64,000 nucleotides of DNA, from positions 21,821,650 to 21,885,649 of the forward strand of contig NC_079887.1 of NCBI RefSeq assembly GCF_029227915.1. Reading direction: 5' to 3'. Position numbers and translations under genes: made by a program. Of the stretch, positions 29,442 to 42,208 are shown in pieces. Position 1 is the stretch's first letter. Every line of letters starts with the position of its first letter. Source of the stretch: Hydractinia symbiolongicarpus (lineage: Eukaryota > Cnidaria > Hydrozoa > Anthoathecata > Hydractiniidae). Under the pieces are notes generated by a model. That model did no database searches. It worked only from the letters and a program-made list of their open reading frames with translations, and was not told the origin of the DNA.

Positions 29442-31632
29442 GTGATGGATTTAGGCATCAGTGATCACAATTTAGTTTATGTGATCAGAAAATTTAAAAG
29501 GCCAAAATTTGAACCTAAAACATGCAAGGTTCGTAGCTACAAGAACTTCAGTGAAGAGGCTTTTCTGAAGGACCTCAGGAATTTAGACTGGTCATATTTT
29601 AATAATTATGATGACCTTGATGAAGCATGTGAGAAACTGAATAAAAATGTTAAAACAGTGGCTGACAAACATGCCCCTTTCAAAACACATAGATTTTCTG
29701 GCCGTGTTGAGGCATGGGTCACTGATGAATTAATAATAGCCATCAAAGAAAGAGACTTCTTGAAACGGAAAACATCAAAAACAAAATCCATCATAGACTG
29801 GGAAGCTTTCAAACAAAAAAGGAACCAGGTAATAGGTCTCAAAAATCGACTTAAAAACGAGTACTATATAATGACGTTTTGCAGGACTTTCAAAAACGGC
29901 CAAAACAACTTTGGAAAACCCTAAAAAACTGGTTCCTGATAAGTCAGGCAATACTACCTCGATAAAACGAGTAGTCCAAAACGATGGTACAGAAACTTCT
30001 CACCCAAAAGAAATTTCCAACACATTCAATTCATTTTTTGTCAGTGTTGGTGCCAAACTAGCCTCTAAATTTTCTTCTGACACTACTAATGTTAATCCAC
30101 CTGTTAGCGGACACGATTTTCGGTGGGCTCGTATTGAGACCAAAAGTGTCGAAAAAATAATTAGTTCACTAAAACTTAATAAAGCTACAGGCTTGGACGG
30201 AATTGGTTCACGACTGCTAAAAGCAGGTTCGTCAGTTTTACGTATTTTTTTATCAAGTCTTTTCAACAAATCTTTATGTACTGGTTATGTACCTATATGT
30301 TGGAAGACTAAAAGGGTCTCGCCTATTTTTAAAAGTGGCAATAAAACAGATCCTACTAATTATCGGCCTATCTCCATTTTGCCAATTCCTATGAAAATTT
30401 TTGAAAAGTTAGTGCATGAGCAAATGTCTCATTTTATTTCTGAGCACAACTTCCTGAATCACAGACAGTCCGGATTTCTAAAACTCTTTTCCACAGAAAC
30501 TGCAGTAGTCGATGTCTCTGATTTTATTCTTACTGAGCTCGACCAACATAACTTTGTTTGTGCTGTGCTCATTGACCTTAAAAAAGCTTTTGACACTGTT
30601 GATCATAAAATTTTCTTAAAAAAACTATGGTGTTTTGGCATCAGAGATGCTGCCTTTGACTGGTTCGAGTCCTACTTAACGGGCCGAATGCAGCTGGCTC
30701 TTGTAAACGACACAGGATCAGATCTGCTTCATGAAGACGCTTTTGGGGTGCCGCAGGAATCTGTGTTGGGGCCCCTGCTCTTTCTTTTGTATATTGATGA
30801 CTTAAAATCTGTCATCAATTCAAACTACCACCATCTATATGCAGATGATACAATAATTATTTCGTCTTATAAAAACTTGGATACCCTTGTCTCCCAGGTC
30901 GAGTTAGAACTTTCGCAAGTCGACCTCTGGCTGAATAATAACAAAATGACTATTAATACGGACAAAACTGAAACAATCTTTTTCGGCAACCACAGCCAGT
31001 TAAAAAAAGTTGAGAACAAAACTATCAACTATACGGGTATTCCTTTGAAGAGGAGCGAAAAAGTTAAATATCTTGGGGTAACATTTGATCAAAAAATGCA
31101 ATGGGAAAAGCACATTAATGACATAAATAGAAAAATACTAATTAAATATTCTAAAATTAGAACCATTGCATCCTGTTTAACACCTCACACAAAAAACCTT
31201 TTAATTAATGCACTTTTCATGCCATATTTCAACTACTGCTCCTCGGCATGGGCTTGTGCCACCCAAGGTAGATTAGGAAAACTAGAAAAACGATTAAAAT
31301 GTGTCCGTACCTTTCTTGGGAAAGAGAGGGAATATTCAATGAATAATTTACTTATCAAAAACGATGCCATATTAGTTTTCAAAGCCATGAATCACATTGC
31401 TCCTGATTACATGCGCTCAAAATTCCTTTTGACAAAAAACTGTCATAATCATCAAACAAGAGGAGCTTCGAAAAACAGGTTCACACTTCCCTTGGTCAAC
31501 ACGGAATTTGGCAAAAAAGCCTTCCCATTTAGAGCTGCAAAAGTGTGGAATAATCTTCCAGACCAAGTGACCTGTGATGGAAGTCTGCTTTCGTTTAAGA
31601 CTTCCATCTCTAATGTATTTGGCAAATTCTAA
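29442..31632 (+). pseudogene. LINE ORF2: endonuclease tail and reverse transcriptase (unit 2)
   Basis: Opens with GISDHNLVYVIRKFKR, the last endonuclease motif (SDH). A 2-base insertion at about 29868 shifts the frame in EYYNDV, and the second frame (29911-31632) carries the RT: ATGLDGIGSRLLKAG, NYRPISILP, DLKKAFDTVDH, PQESVLGPLLF and YADDT. It shares the unusual PQES change with the unit 1 copy and lacks it in the third copy. Dead. Confidence 0.9.
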
Positions 31633-31836
31633 TGGAGATCACTTTTTAACTTTTTAACTTTTGTTTTTTATTCTTTTTCTTTTCAATTTTCACAGATTAT
31701 AAATGTTACTATGTTTGATTGAGCTGAGGCAGTCTAAGGTTTATCATTTTTTGTTTCTTTTTTGTTCTAGTGGCCCCCAGTGGAAACAATCCACTAACTT
31801 TAGGTTTTTGTGATTTTCTGGGCTAGCCACTTTAAA

Positions 31837-31837
<1 letters not shown>

Positions 31838-31891
<54 letters not shown>
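31838..31891. repeat. (TTA)n microsatellite, LINE tail (unit 2)
   Basis: Longest of three versions of the LINE tail; the length difference accounts for about 25 bases of offset between units. Confidence 0.9.
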
Positions 31892-31892
<1 letters not shown>

Positions 31893-31894
31893 TA

Positions 31895-32107
31895 GTTATT
31901 GCTGGGATACTTTCACCAGCTATTGACAGTGGAAAAATTCGTCAGGCTACAGCGTTTTATACAGGTGGCATGTTACACGGGGACCATCCAACATTAGGAA
32001 AAGGACCTAAGTTAGAGTGCATGTATTGTTTTGAAACAGACAGTTGTGACACTGTAACTAACGTAATTTCTGAAATAGGAAGAGTGGCACAAGTAACAAC
32101 ACTGTAA
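31895..32107 (+). pseudogene. Element X, C-terminal part of HIRAN gene (unit 2)
   Basis: Resumes behind the LINE: VIAGILSPAIDSGKIRQATA to TAA. Same as 1421-1634 except for G to R near the end (EIGRVAQ). Confidence 0.5.
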
Positions 32108-32147
32108 TTATTGAGTTTTATTGAATTTTATTAGGTATAAACATAAA

Positions 32148-32394
32148 ATGGCAAATATATTTGACGAAAATCTAAACCTAGTCAAAGTAAACAACGCAAA
32201 TAAAAGAAGAGTGGCTGAACCTGGGTTTAGTGATGGAAAAAAAAGAAAAAGTGGGACAGAGTTTGTTGTGGACCAGGCAGCACGTAGTGACTGCTGCTAC
32301 AAAAGACGGAATGGCATACTAAACAGTATGTCGTTGTTAAAGTTGTGTACAGGTGATGATGTCACTGTTGACTTTCAACACGCAGTATCGAAAG
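32148..32394 (+). pseudogene. Element X, truncated MANIFDEN gene (unit 2)
   Basis: Identical start to the copy at 56497; homology ends after HAVSK exactly as in unit 1, so the breakpoint predates the 30-kb duplication. Confidence 0.55.
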
Positions 32395-33289
32395 CTTCTT
32401 TTATTTCATGGATAGAGTGTTTATTTTTGGGAGTTAAGTTTGTAATATTTTGTAATGGTGTGATATTAGGGTTTATAGTTATGGTCGGTTTAGGTGTAGT
32501 AGTGATATCAGAGTTTGTTTTTTTGCAATTTTTTTTCACCTTTCTATATGTCCTGCAGCTGTTGGAAATGTATTATTTTCATTGTTTTTTACAAGACATT
32601 CGTTACATTTCCGAAGACTGTGTTTAGTTTTGTTGTTTTCTTCCACTTTATCCCATTTATCACTCCCGTAATTCTTAATATATCCCAGTTTCTCTCGATA
32701 GGGCCACTTTTTTTTACGCAGGAAGAGAAGCAAGTTAGAAATTTGACTGAAAAAGTACTTTTCTTCAATTTTTCCAGATGAGGAAATTGTTCCATAAACT
32801 TGGAATATCGTGTTGCCTTTTCTTCAATTTTCAAACTATTTAATACTGCAGCTCTCATGAAATTACATGAAAAATATAAGGCCATTGTTGAGCTTATTTG
32901 ACGCTATATAGTTGCTTGTTTACATATTCATTCTTCGACAAGCTTCCCGGTGACGCGGGGCTGTCAAAAAAAGCTAAGTCGCGTTGATTTCGATTGTAGT
33001 ATCCGAGTACGAGCGGCTCGAAGCAAATGTCAATTTTTTTCTTCAGGGTCTAAACACCAGATACGTGGAACAAACCTTGTGCCTTATCTTTTCCTAAGAC
33101 TCCAATAAAACATAGAAAAGTATGGAAAGCTCCATTTTTCTAGTTTTTCGCCCATCGGCTGCGCGTAGAAAATTACCAACTTTAGGACTGGCCTTAACTC
33201 GCCCGAGCATGCAAATCGGAAAAGTTGCTCACAAATACTATGATTCACGCAAATTTATACCCGTTTTTCGTTGTTTAATGTTTTTTTAG
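32395..33289. other. Unassigned segment (unit 2)
   Basis: Counterpart of 1921-2816, nearly identical. No recognised gene. Confidence 0.35.
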
Positions 33290-33749
33290 TTGTTACTGTG
33301 GCAGACATAAAGCTACCAACGCAATCAAGAAAACGTGGCAAACCAAGTGGTGACTCAACGTGTACGATTGGACTTCCCAAATTCAAAAAGTCTGCTGGTC
33401 CAATTCCTTTCGTTCGAATGCACCCGAAAGAAAAGGAAAGAGGTAATTTTAAATCTAAACATACTTGCTATATGTTTGTGATGTTATAAAATAAGTTTAA
33501 AACGAGGACTTCTTTTTTCCTTGTTTTAATTCTTTTAATGCCCATTTTTTCAAAGAGATGCTGTCGTGGTTCACTTCGCAAAAGAATGCTGACCTGGCTA
33601 TCCAAGAAGAATGCCTGATTAGCCATGCCATGGTACAAGAGAAAGAAGTTCAGCATCCTGGAATCGGTGATGATTTCAATTTCAATCTCATTAAAAGGTA
33701 CTTCTCGCCATCGGGATGGAAAGCTGCGACTTGCGCAATCAACACTTAA
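33290..33749 (+). pseudogene. PHD-finger gene with finger deleted (unit 2)
   Basis: Exons 33290-33442 and 33556-33749. About 124 bp present in unit 1 are missing here, so the frame ends at CAINT before the zinc finger; only the last codons (WFCRYC) remain downstream in another frame. A loss specific to unit 2, useful for telling the units apart. Confidence 0.75.
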
Positions 33750-34277
33750 AGAAAGCACCTAAAACAAAACATTGGTTTTGCCGTTACTGCAGAGGAAGCC
33801 ATTAAATCAATGTAAAAAATTGTAAATTGTAGAATGTAAAACTTATTTGACAATGACATATACCATTCAATCAGCTTCGCGTTCTTTATGTTTATCTTGA
33901 CTGTTCCCACCTCGTGTCGTTGCGTACGCACTTTAACAATTGTAAATATCGTATCATATATTACGTACAAATAGCGCTACGCACTATTAATACGCACTTT
34001 ACGTACGAATAGCGGATGAACATATACGTACGCACTATAATAAAGTGCGTACGAATATAAACTCCGTATTTTTAAATGGGAGATTTTTTTTAAAAATACG
34101 CACCCAGAAGCGCAATATGCGCCATGAATATTTTATTAGTCTTTTCTTCATTTAATCAAAAGGACAACACTGATTCTTTTGTTTTAGAGCCTGGGATCTA
34201 AATTTACCATAGATTGGCTCACATGCATTCAAAAAACATTTTCTTTTTCTTTTAAACGCGAACGAAACAAGATCAAA
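33750..34277. other. Palindrome-rich spacer (unit 2)
   Basis: Counterpart of 3457-3928 with the same GTACGCAC inverted repeats (hairpin at about 34027-34053). No gene. Confidence 0.4.
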
Positions 34278-36214
34278 ATGTCAAAGACAGTAAGTAATTC
34301 GAAAACATGTTTGCCTAATATAGAAGCAACCACCGTGATTAAAATTTAAAATTGTCAAACACTTTCTAACAAGTCTCGTTTCTGAATTTTCTTTTACATT
34401 CATTAGGCTAAAAAATCGATCAAAAAGTGGACTGAGGAAGACCTGGCAAGCGCGTTATCTGAGGTCGAAAACGGAATCTCGTCTATCCGAGCAACAGCTA
34501 AAAAATACGGAGTAAACGAAGCCACAATTCGCCTAAGAAAAAGAAATAAAAAGGAAAATAAACAATTCGTAGGGTCTGGCCGAAAACCCACCCTTACTGA
34601 AGCAACTGAATCGGAATTAGCTGAAGTAATCCGCGTCCTATGCTGCCTCGGATTTAGTCCTACACGAGACCAAGTCAAAAATCTTGTCAAAGAATATGTG
34701 GAGGCAAGAAAAATGAAAACCCCTTTCGCTGAAAACCGCCCTGGGAAGGAATGGCTAAGATTGTTTATGGAACGAAACATGCTTTCCCTAAAAAAAGGCA
34801 ACAATGATCTGCAGTGCGCGTAAGGCCGTGACAGCAAATCCTTTCGTTGTGCATGACTTTTACGACATGCTTGAAAAAATCGTTAAAGAAAAAAAATTTC
34901 CACCCAACCAAATCTGGAACTGTGACGAATCTGGATTTCCAACAGATCCGAAAAGGTGCAAAGTGGTCAGCAAAAGTGGCGAAGTCGCATATCGAGTAAC
35001 ACCAGGTGCTGGTCGGGAAAATACAACAACCTTAGCTGCTGTGAACGCAGCTGGACAAGCATTACCACCACTTGTTGTTTTCCCAGGAAAAAATCATCAG
35101 GAGTCTTGGTTCTCACCTGAAAGTAAGTCCCACACAGTAAATACAATTCTTAATTGTCACCCAATCTTCTGCTCCCCTTTCCCTCCTACACTATTTTTTA
35201 TGTATCCGCTGTCTAAAACATTATTTGGATCTTGTTAGGTATGCCAGGTACACTGTATGGTTGCTCAGATAATGGTTGGATGACCACTGATGTGTTTGGC
35301 GAATGGTTTAAACACTTTTGCAGAGTAGTAACAGATCGGCCACTTTTGCTTCTCTTTGACGGCCATTTGTTGCATGTGTCTGCCAGTCTTATCTTAAAAG
35401 CCATGGAGGAAGATGTGACAATCATGAAATTTCCACCGCATGTGACAGATCTTCTACAACCGTTAGATGTAGCATGTTTTGGTCCCCTGAAGAGAGAATG
35501 GGAACGTGTCTTAAATGAATGGTGTGTTTCTTACGGTGGTAAGCGTCCTCTTCGAAAAGCTGACTTTGTGGAGAAACTTGGACAGTGTTGACAAACCGCA
35601 CTTACTGAAGATAACATAAAAGCAGGATTTAGACGAACAGGTATAATAATACATATTTTATTTTACAAAAACGTCATTAAGTGAAACTGCTTCTCCTCTT
35701 GTGAAATGTGGAAAAGTACATTCAACTTGTTTTTAATCTAGGTATATTTCCGATCGACAGAACGAAGTACCCGGAGAAAAGATTTGACCCACGGTTACTT
35801 AAAAGATATAAAAAGATGGTGCGAAATGGGAAAACCAGAGGACGTTATGGAAGAACTTGCTCGCGCTTCAAATACGCCGAAAAAAATAAAAGAGCCAACG
35901 AATGTAAATGCGGCGACAACGCCAACGCAATCAATCGACACCACACAATCGCCGCTTCTTGCTAACGCTTCTTCAGCATCCTTTATTGACGCTCCTTCAA
36001 CTGCAAGCACCAATCAATCGACGCCAATACTTCGTATACAGGAACCATGCGGGATATTTCACTTTTTAAGGTCCACGATGTAATAGCTGGTCCTTTGGAG
36101 GTGTATCCAGAGCGAGGAAACAAATGGAGTGTTCCTGGTTATCCAAGCATCGAAATGTTTTTTAATAGAGTGAAAAAGATAGACAGAAAACAATTGATTA
36201 TGATCGATATGTAA
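34278..36214 (+). pseudogene. Tigger/pogo transposase gene, broken (unit 2)
   Basis: Exons 34278-34289, 34407-35122, 35239-35640 and from 35742. It carries the same homopolymer frameshift after NMLSLKK and the same TGA after GQC as unit 1. It reads FGEWFKHF where unit 1 has FGEGFKHF. The three catalytic aspartate motifs (NCDESGF, LFDGHLLH, LQPLDVACF) are retained. Confidence 0.8.
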
Positions 36215-36742
36215 TATGTGTGTCAAAGTTAAAACACTATTTCCTCGTCAAATGACTGCATTTTTAACTTCTTTGTTTCCCAAAACTGAGATTTTTATTA
36301 TCATAACTGTTTATTTTGTTACCTATAACAAGAAAAAACAATTTCAAACACAAAACAAGTGATTTAATCAAGAAAAACTAGAATATCGACCGTGCGTAGT
36401 TTTCAATTGGAAGCGCGTATTTGTTTTATTATTTGACCAGTTAAATATCCGCTCAACCGGAATAAAGTACGCATGCGAATTTTTTTAACAACAACCGGCG
36501 TATTTTCTAATGGCAAGGGAAGTTGAAAGATACGCAATGTTTTTCTCAACTTAAAGGAGTAATACAAGACGGAGGCAAATTCTAATAATTGGAATCTTAA
36601 AGTAACTAAACTGCTTGCGTTTTAAAATATTATTTATTTTTGGTTAGCGATTTTAAACACATTTATGCTTTAAATTTCCGTAAATGCGTATTTATTACCA
36701 GACTTGACTATAAATCGTATTACTTTATGCGATGTATCCTCA
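36215..36742. other. Non-coding stretch after Tigger (unit 2)
   Basis: Counterpart of 5874-6401; probable Tigger right end near 36440-36480. Nothing else recognised. Confidence 0.35.
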
Positions 36743-36878
36743 AAGCTATTTGATTCCGAAATGTGCTCCAAGAATGAAGCAGACTCAAGAAAACGTCAGC
36801 TATTCGTAACACCTGTAGAAAAGCCAGGTAGAGAAACAACCATCGAACTATCTACAAAGTATTCGTGACTTAAATAAT
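36743..36878 (+). pseudogene. THAP-protein C-terminal fragment, older element (unit 2)
   Basis: Same tail as 6402-6537 (RKRQLFVTPVEKPGRETTIE), tail-to-tail with the P2X7-tail exons that follow. Confidence 0.5.
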
Positions 36879-36899
36879 ACTTAAAATTTATATATAATT

Positions 36900-37539
36900 T
36901 TAATCCAATTCTTCTTTTTCCCTCAATGCCCATACAATGGCAATTTCGGGTATGGGTTCACCATCTTTATATCCAACATAAACTCCGCTCGGCTCAGGAA
37001 ACACGTCTCTTATTTTATTGACAACACAACTAGGTATCACTCGACGAACTCCTCTCCCTATCCTATTATGCACCCACCAAGTAAACTGTCTATAACTTGC
37101 GTACCTATAAGTCCTGAAAATATAAAATAGTGCTTATATTTACTTTATATATTTAATTCTGTAATTATGTTAAAATAATTCTGTAATTATGTTAAAAATA
37201 TTTACTTGTTGGTTACGTTTTCTCGTCGTGGTAGATGACTCTCATTTGTGTCATGCATTCCTACCAATGCGGTCCATAAAACTTCCTACAAAAGTATGAT
37301 GCTGTGGAAGTTTTTATGTTCTGTAATGCAGTTATCTAAAAATGAGTATGATTTTCACAATAGCGGAATCGCAATACTGACATGTGCCTATAAATCGCAT
37401 ATCAAAACTCACCGATCAAATTAAAAATATTCGCAGATTCTAACTCGCAACAGCAAAGACACTCCGCTTCGCTCGGCATTTCCTTACATTTTCCACACTT
37501 TCACCAAATGCTCACAGCAGCATCAACACGTGAAGCGAC
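36900..37539 (-). pseudogene. P2X7-tail gene, older copy, interrupted by copia (unit 2)
   Basis: Same three exons and the same stop codons as unit 1 (6559-7198); it retains [12 protein letters not shown] and RRVIPSCVV. The copia 5' LTR cuts exon 1 at 37539/37540; the N-terminus is at 48665-48789. Confidence 0.75.
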
Positions 37540-37735
37540 TGTTGAAATATGTGACGCTCACTTGCTATCTTTTATTTAGTTGTGAACCGGTGGTTCTATT
37601 ATTTTATGTTAGAACTGTCACGTGCATTATATTACGCACATTTTTTTTATTCTCTACGTTTTTCTGTGTTCAGCTTGTTTTTTATAAGAGAAAAAGTACT
37701 CTATGAGTGAGAAACTCTGTGTGTCTGTTTTATCA
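37540..37735 (+). repeat. Copia A 5' LTR (unit 2)
   Basis: 196 bp, same sequence and the same GCGAC flank as in unit 1. The primer-binding site follows at 37735. Confidence 0.9.
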
Positions 37736-37812
37736 GGTTATGGGACCAGACACTTTTTAATGTTATATCGAGTACTGAAATAATTTTGTTTTGTTGAATT
37801 TGATTTTTGACA

Positions 37813-37894
37813 ATGGCAACTGAAGACGCCACTTTCAAAATTGAGAAGCTAATTGCTGAAAATTATCATTCATGGAAATTCAACATGAAAATGT
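37813..37894 (+). pseudogene. Copia A gag N-terminal piece (unit 2)
   Basis: MATEDATFKIEKL to FNMKM, cut by the hAT; continues at 45962 after the AATGT duplication. Confidence 0.85.
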
Positions 37895-37932
37895 CAGGGG
37901 CGGATACAGGATTTTTTTCTCCTTAGGCGGAT

Positions 37933-38080
37933 TTGCGAAGCGAAGCGAAGCCCACGCGCAATTTTTGCGTAGCAAAAATTGCGCGTGATAAAACAGCTGG
38001 GGGTTTCGGGGGGCGCTGTAAGCCCCCCAAGTGGGGTCTGGGGAGAAGCTTTAGCTTATTTATCTATTTCAGCACTCAAA
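37933..38080. repeat. hAT subterminal hairpin and G/C-run block (unit 2)
   Basis: Perfect 16-bp stem (37953-37968 with 37972-37987, loop GTA), then GGGGGTTTCGGGGGGCGC and GCCCCCC, which can also pair. Identical in all three hAT copies. Confidence 0.7.
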
Positions 38081-38537
38081 AATGCAGCAGACAGGACCTT
38101 CACATGTCCATTTCTTATATGTTATTGGAAAAAAAAACAACCATAAAATTCATAAATAAAAGCCAAATAATGTTTTCAGAAAAATTAAGGCTAAAATTAG
38201 CCAGCCAGCAAAATTTCTTCTTTCTTCCAGATTCACATCCAGATAAATGAAATCGAAAAATAACATTTTTTAAAGATTAGAGGATTAAATTAATAATCCA
38301 GTCAAAATCTTCTTTCTTCATTCAAAATCTTCTTTCTTCTTTCTTCCAGCTTGCACATCAGGTAATATAACCAACCATGAACAAAATGAATCTGTCATGA
38401 AATGAGTCAAATTGATCAATTGTCAAAACCAACCAATGAATAAATGAATGAACAACAATCAAAACTGAAAATTTTAAACTAAATTTCAGTAGACCAGGTC
38501 AACATGAAGCATAAAAAAACATACTCCCTTATATACC

Positions 38538-38705
38538 AACTTACTTACCTACTTCCCTTACCTACTTACTATACCTACTTCCCTTACCTACTTCCCTTAC
38601 CTACTTACTATACCTACTTCCCTTACCTACTTCCCTTACCTACTTACTATACCTACTTCCCTTGCTTACCTACTTTCCTTACCTACTTCCCTTACCTACT
38701 TACTA
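38538..38705. repeat. Minisatellite, about 39-bp unit (unit 2)
   Basis: Same TACTTCCC-type array as 8197-8364, with one unit-specific base difference and a one-base loss just downstream in the CACCACC stretch. Confidence 0.8.
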
Positions 38706-39096
38706 TTATCATTGCATTAGGGAAATACTCGCACCACCAGGCTGACTTAAGACAAGTATTATCATTGCAGCTAGCTGTTTTGTTACCTTAACTTAAAGTA
38801 TAACCGTCTTTAGACAAGTATTATCATTGCAGCTAGCTGTTTTGTTACCTTATTAACTGAATATTATTTATACTACTATCATGGATGTATACAGAATTTA
38901 TGAAATAGCCTAAATCTTATCAATCACATCTAAAAAATTTAACAATCAGATGAAAAGAAAAAGGGCGAGGGGAGGGGGGAGAGAGAGAAAAAGAGCAGAG
39001 AGGTAAAAAAGATAACGGGGTGGGGGGGTAACATGGTAAGTACTATCTATTAACATTTCTTTATCATTAGTTATATATCTCAAAACATGTCATGTC

Positions 39097-41651
39097 TTAA
39101 AATTTTAGTCTTCTGTTATCAATGGAAAATTTATTTATAACTTCATTTATATCAACGTTTATTTCTTTATGGATGTGGAGAAGAGCTAAGCCATTTAGTC
39201 TATCGTTAGACATAGTACTGCGGTTATAATTTTTTAATCGTCGTAGTGCAGAAAAGGACCTTTCACATTCACATGAGGTGACTGGTAATGTGCCTAAAAT
39301 TCTTAGGGCCACAGTTATATTTTCAAAGCCAGGAAAATGAATAATTTAAGTGTAGAGGAAACATTATCTGGTGCATCAAATTTGTACGAAGTCCAATATT
39401 CTTCCCACAAGTCCATTTCAGCTTCAATAGCTAAAGAATTAGGCATGTCTTCTTCGTAAAACTGAACAAAATTTCTGAAGTTATCCTTTCAAGATTTTTG
39501 GTGATGGTGATGGTAAAGAAGAGAAATCATGTTGGATGGAATTACTGCAAGACCAGCATAAGCTGCTAAGGAACTAGGTTCAAATCGTTTACTAAGTTCA
39601 GTGCTTAGGTGATCTAGAATTGGAATTGTTAAGCTGCGCAGGTAGTAACTAGATATAGTATCAGCTGATACATTACTTCTATGTACCTGCCGAGAACAAA
39701 CTCTAGGTCTATTTTCTTGCACACGGACTGTAGACGCTAGGGAAACAGCCTCTTTGTACCAATTGTTGTGATAATCATTTGCAGAAGCTCTTATAGTTAA
39801 GGACATATTTTTAAGACTTTGTATAAGATGCAAGCTCGATAAAAGGTCAATAGTTTTTCCTTGTAAAATCTTTGTAACTGGCAACAATAAGTCCATTACT
39901 GACCGTGTTACAACTAGTGAAACAATAAAATCAAAATTAGTAACAAGATGCAGAAGGGAGGTAGCTTTTGTAGAAGTATCACGGTTACATTTCTTATCAA
40001 GATTCATACTCATGTCCTCCAAAGTGTATACAATTGCAACAAATAATTCCTGAAAAATATCTAAGCCAATTATCCGTTCAATCCATCTAGTCCGACAAAC
40101 ATCAATTAACTTTTTCTTTTTAGCTTCAGGACAATGTCGTAAAATATTTGCCTCTAGGAGCTGTTGCCTAACTTGAGACAGGTTGAAAAAATAGGACAAT
40201 TCCTTTACTCTTTCTAGGGTATTTTTAACAGATTGGATGGAGCATGAGCCACAAACACTTAAATTTAAACGATGGCTGTGACAGTGAGTGTATATAGCCT
40301 TCCTATTTATTCTTAAAATGTGAGCTGACAGTCCATTTATATGTCCAGAAACAGACCCTGCCCCATCATATCCTTGCCCACGACAATTTAAAATATCCAA
40401 AGATAAATCTTTGGAAACACATTTTAGCAGAACTGAGGCTAAATCTTTTCCTGCTAACCCTTCCTCACAATAAATATATCTTATAAAATCCTCCCTAATA
40501 TCACAACTGCTGTCCACAAAACGTAAAACCAGAGACATTTGTTCCTTATTAGAACAATCAGCTGCCTCATCTGCAATTATGGAAAAAAACTTATTTCTTT
40601 TAATCTCGTTGACAATAGTGTCAGATATCACTGAACCACAACATGATATCAAAGCATTTTGAGACGTTTTCGAGATGTATGTGGCATTCTTACTGGCAGA
40701 TTGTAAATGTTCTTTTAATACATTGTCTCCTGCACGTACCCTAAAGTTTAAAAGTTCACGAAAATTTCCAGCCCCCCCTTGCGAGTATTCCCCTATTTTT
40801 GGTTGTGAATCAGGACCATCTCTGTGGCCACGCAAAGCTATGCCAATTCGCCCACACAAAATAGTTGTATCAATGATTGGAATCAGTTTTTGCCTGTTAT
40901 CGTTAATACTTTTCTGTAAATTTTGGTCAATCAATGTGTCAATTGATGGCCTTGCCCCAGACATATTATCAATAAAAGAATTGAAGAGAAGAGAAGTATT
41001 TACATGTAAACCCTGCTTAGACGAACAATGACGTTTAAAAGAAGGTACTGCATCTGGCCAATGTTTTTGAGGTTCAGAAAAAAGTTTGGTGACCTTATAA
41101 GATTTACTGGGAAATCTGTCTCCAAATAGGACACAAGGAAGACAAAATGCACCATCCATAGTAGGCGAATATGCCAGCCATGAAAAATCAGAAAGCCATT
41201 TATACTGAAATTTCCTGTTACTGACAGGGAAATTGTAAGTGTTATCTGGAATGAATAAATTTGTAATAAGTTTACGAATATCACTTTCCTTTAATTTAGC
41301 AACTTTTTTTCGAAAAGATCCAACATCATTTTCACAAACATAAACCATTTCAGGTTCTGTACTATCAACAGTGGAACAATTTTTGGAAATTGTGCTAATA
41401 CTGGAAGTTATAGCAGGTGATTCATATGTTTTAACTATAGGTTTTGTTAAGAAATTAAGTTTTGTCTGTAATTTACCACCTACACACATATTACCGTCAG
41501 TAAATACTTTTTTAGGAAAACATAATTTAAGTGATTGATCAGTCTTTCGTTTTAAAGAAGAATGAACGAGAGGCACGAAATGGTTGGACTGAAATTTTGA
41601 AGATAACATAAGGCCTTCATAAAAAAACATTATGTGTAGATCAGCCTTCAT
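39097..41651 (-). pseudogene. hAT transposase, ZMYM1/TTF-type with DUF4371 (unit 2)
   Basis: Longest version of the transposase. The main frame (720 residues) has the TTF finger and the DUF4371 core (IIADEAAD, RGQGYDGAG). It stops at a TGA after HHHHQKS, but the frame continues behind it with FVQFYEEDMPNSLAIEAE and LWEEYWTSYKFD, the region lost from unit 1. The hATC part (CECERSFSALRR) is in a second frame after a one-base loss near 39340. Two lesions, so inactive, yet most of the enzyme is readable. Confidence 0.85.
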
Positions 41652-42102
41652 TGAAACATGCTTACGGGAATTATTTTTTGGTTCATACAGACCTTAAACT
41701 TTTCCTCTCCAATATCAGGGTAATATGAGAATATAATTCTCCCTGTAACTGAGGACAAAGCTAAAAGGCAAAGGAAACTTGACCAGTTTTTGTCATTTAA
41801 ATTTAAGACAGCTTCCTCTTTTATAAGCTCTTCCCCCTCTTTATTGCTGTCACAAGCAACATGGGAAACACAGAAAAATAGAATATTTTTCAGAGAACTG
41901 AAAGAACCTCTCTGCTCTTGAAAGATGGAAGAAAATAGAGGATGATTGGAATAAAAATTTGGGAAGAGAAAAAGTTCCAACGATACCAGAAGTCGTAGCA
42001 AGTCCACCAACATATTGTTACTTCCCAAACACAAGGATGCTGAACTGTATAAACAATTTCCAGAAGCTTCAGATCTACAAAAGTGAACATAAAAAATTTG
42101 TT
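41648..42102 (-). pseudogene. hAT accessory gene, OTU/vertnin-like part (unit 2)
   Basis: Same as 11206-11660 (GNCLYSSAS, NWSSFLCLLALSS). Stop and transposase start overlap as ATGA. First exon at 45149-45307. Confidence 0.5.
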
Positions 42103-42208
42103 CACTTCACTCTACTGCAAATCTACAACAAGAATAACAGCTGGCTCTATTATTGTCATTAAATAGTCTCGATGACCCAAATAGAAACTTTTTGTTTATT
42201 GTAGTGAA

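Larger units (their letters stand above)
28986..31894 (+). mobile_element. CR1-like LINE inside element X (units 1/2 boundary)
   Basis: Starts about 28990-29010 (exact 5' end not determined) and ends in a long TTA run. Relative to the third copy, about 1.13 kb is deleted near 29383, removing the 2A-like/PHD region and most of the endonuclease. 28986-29441 is 5' UTR remnant. Confidence 0.75.
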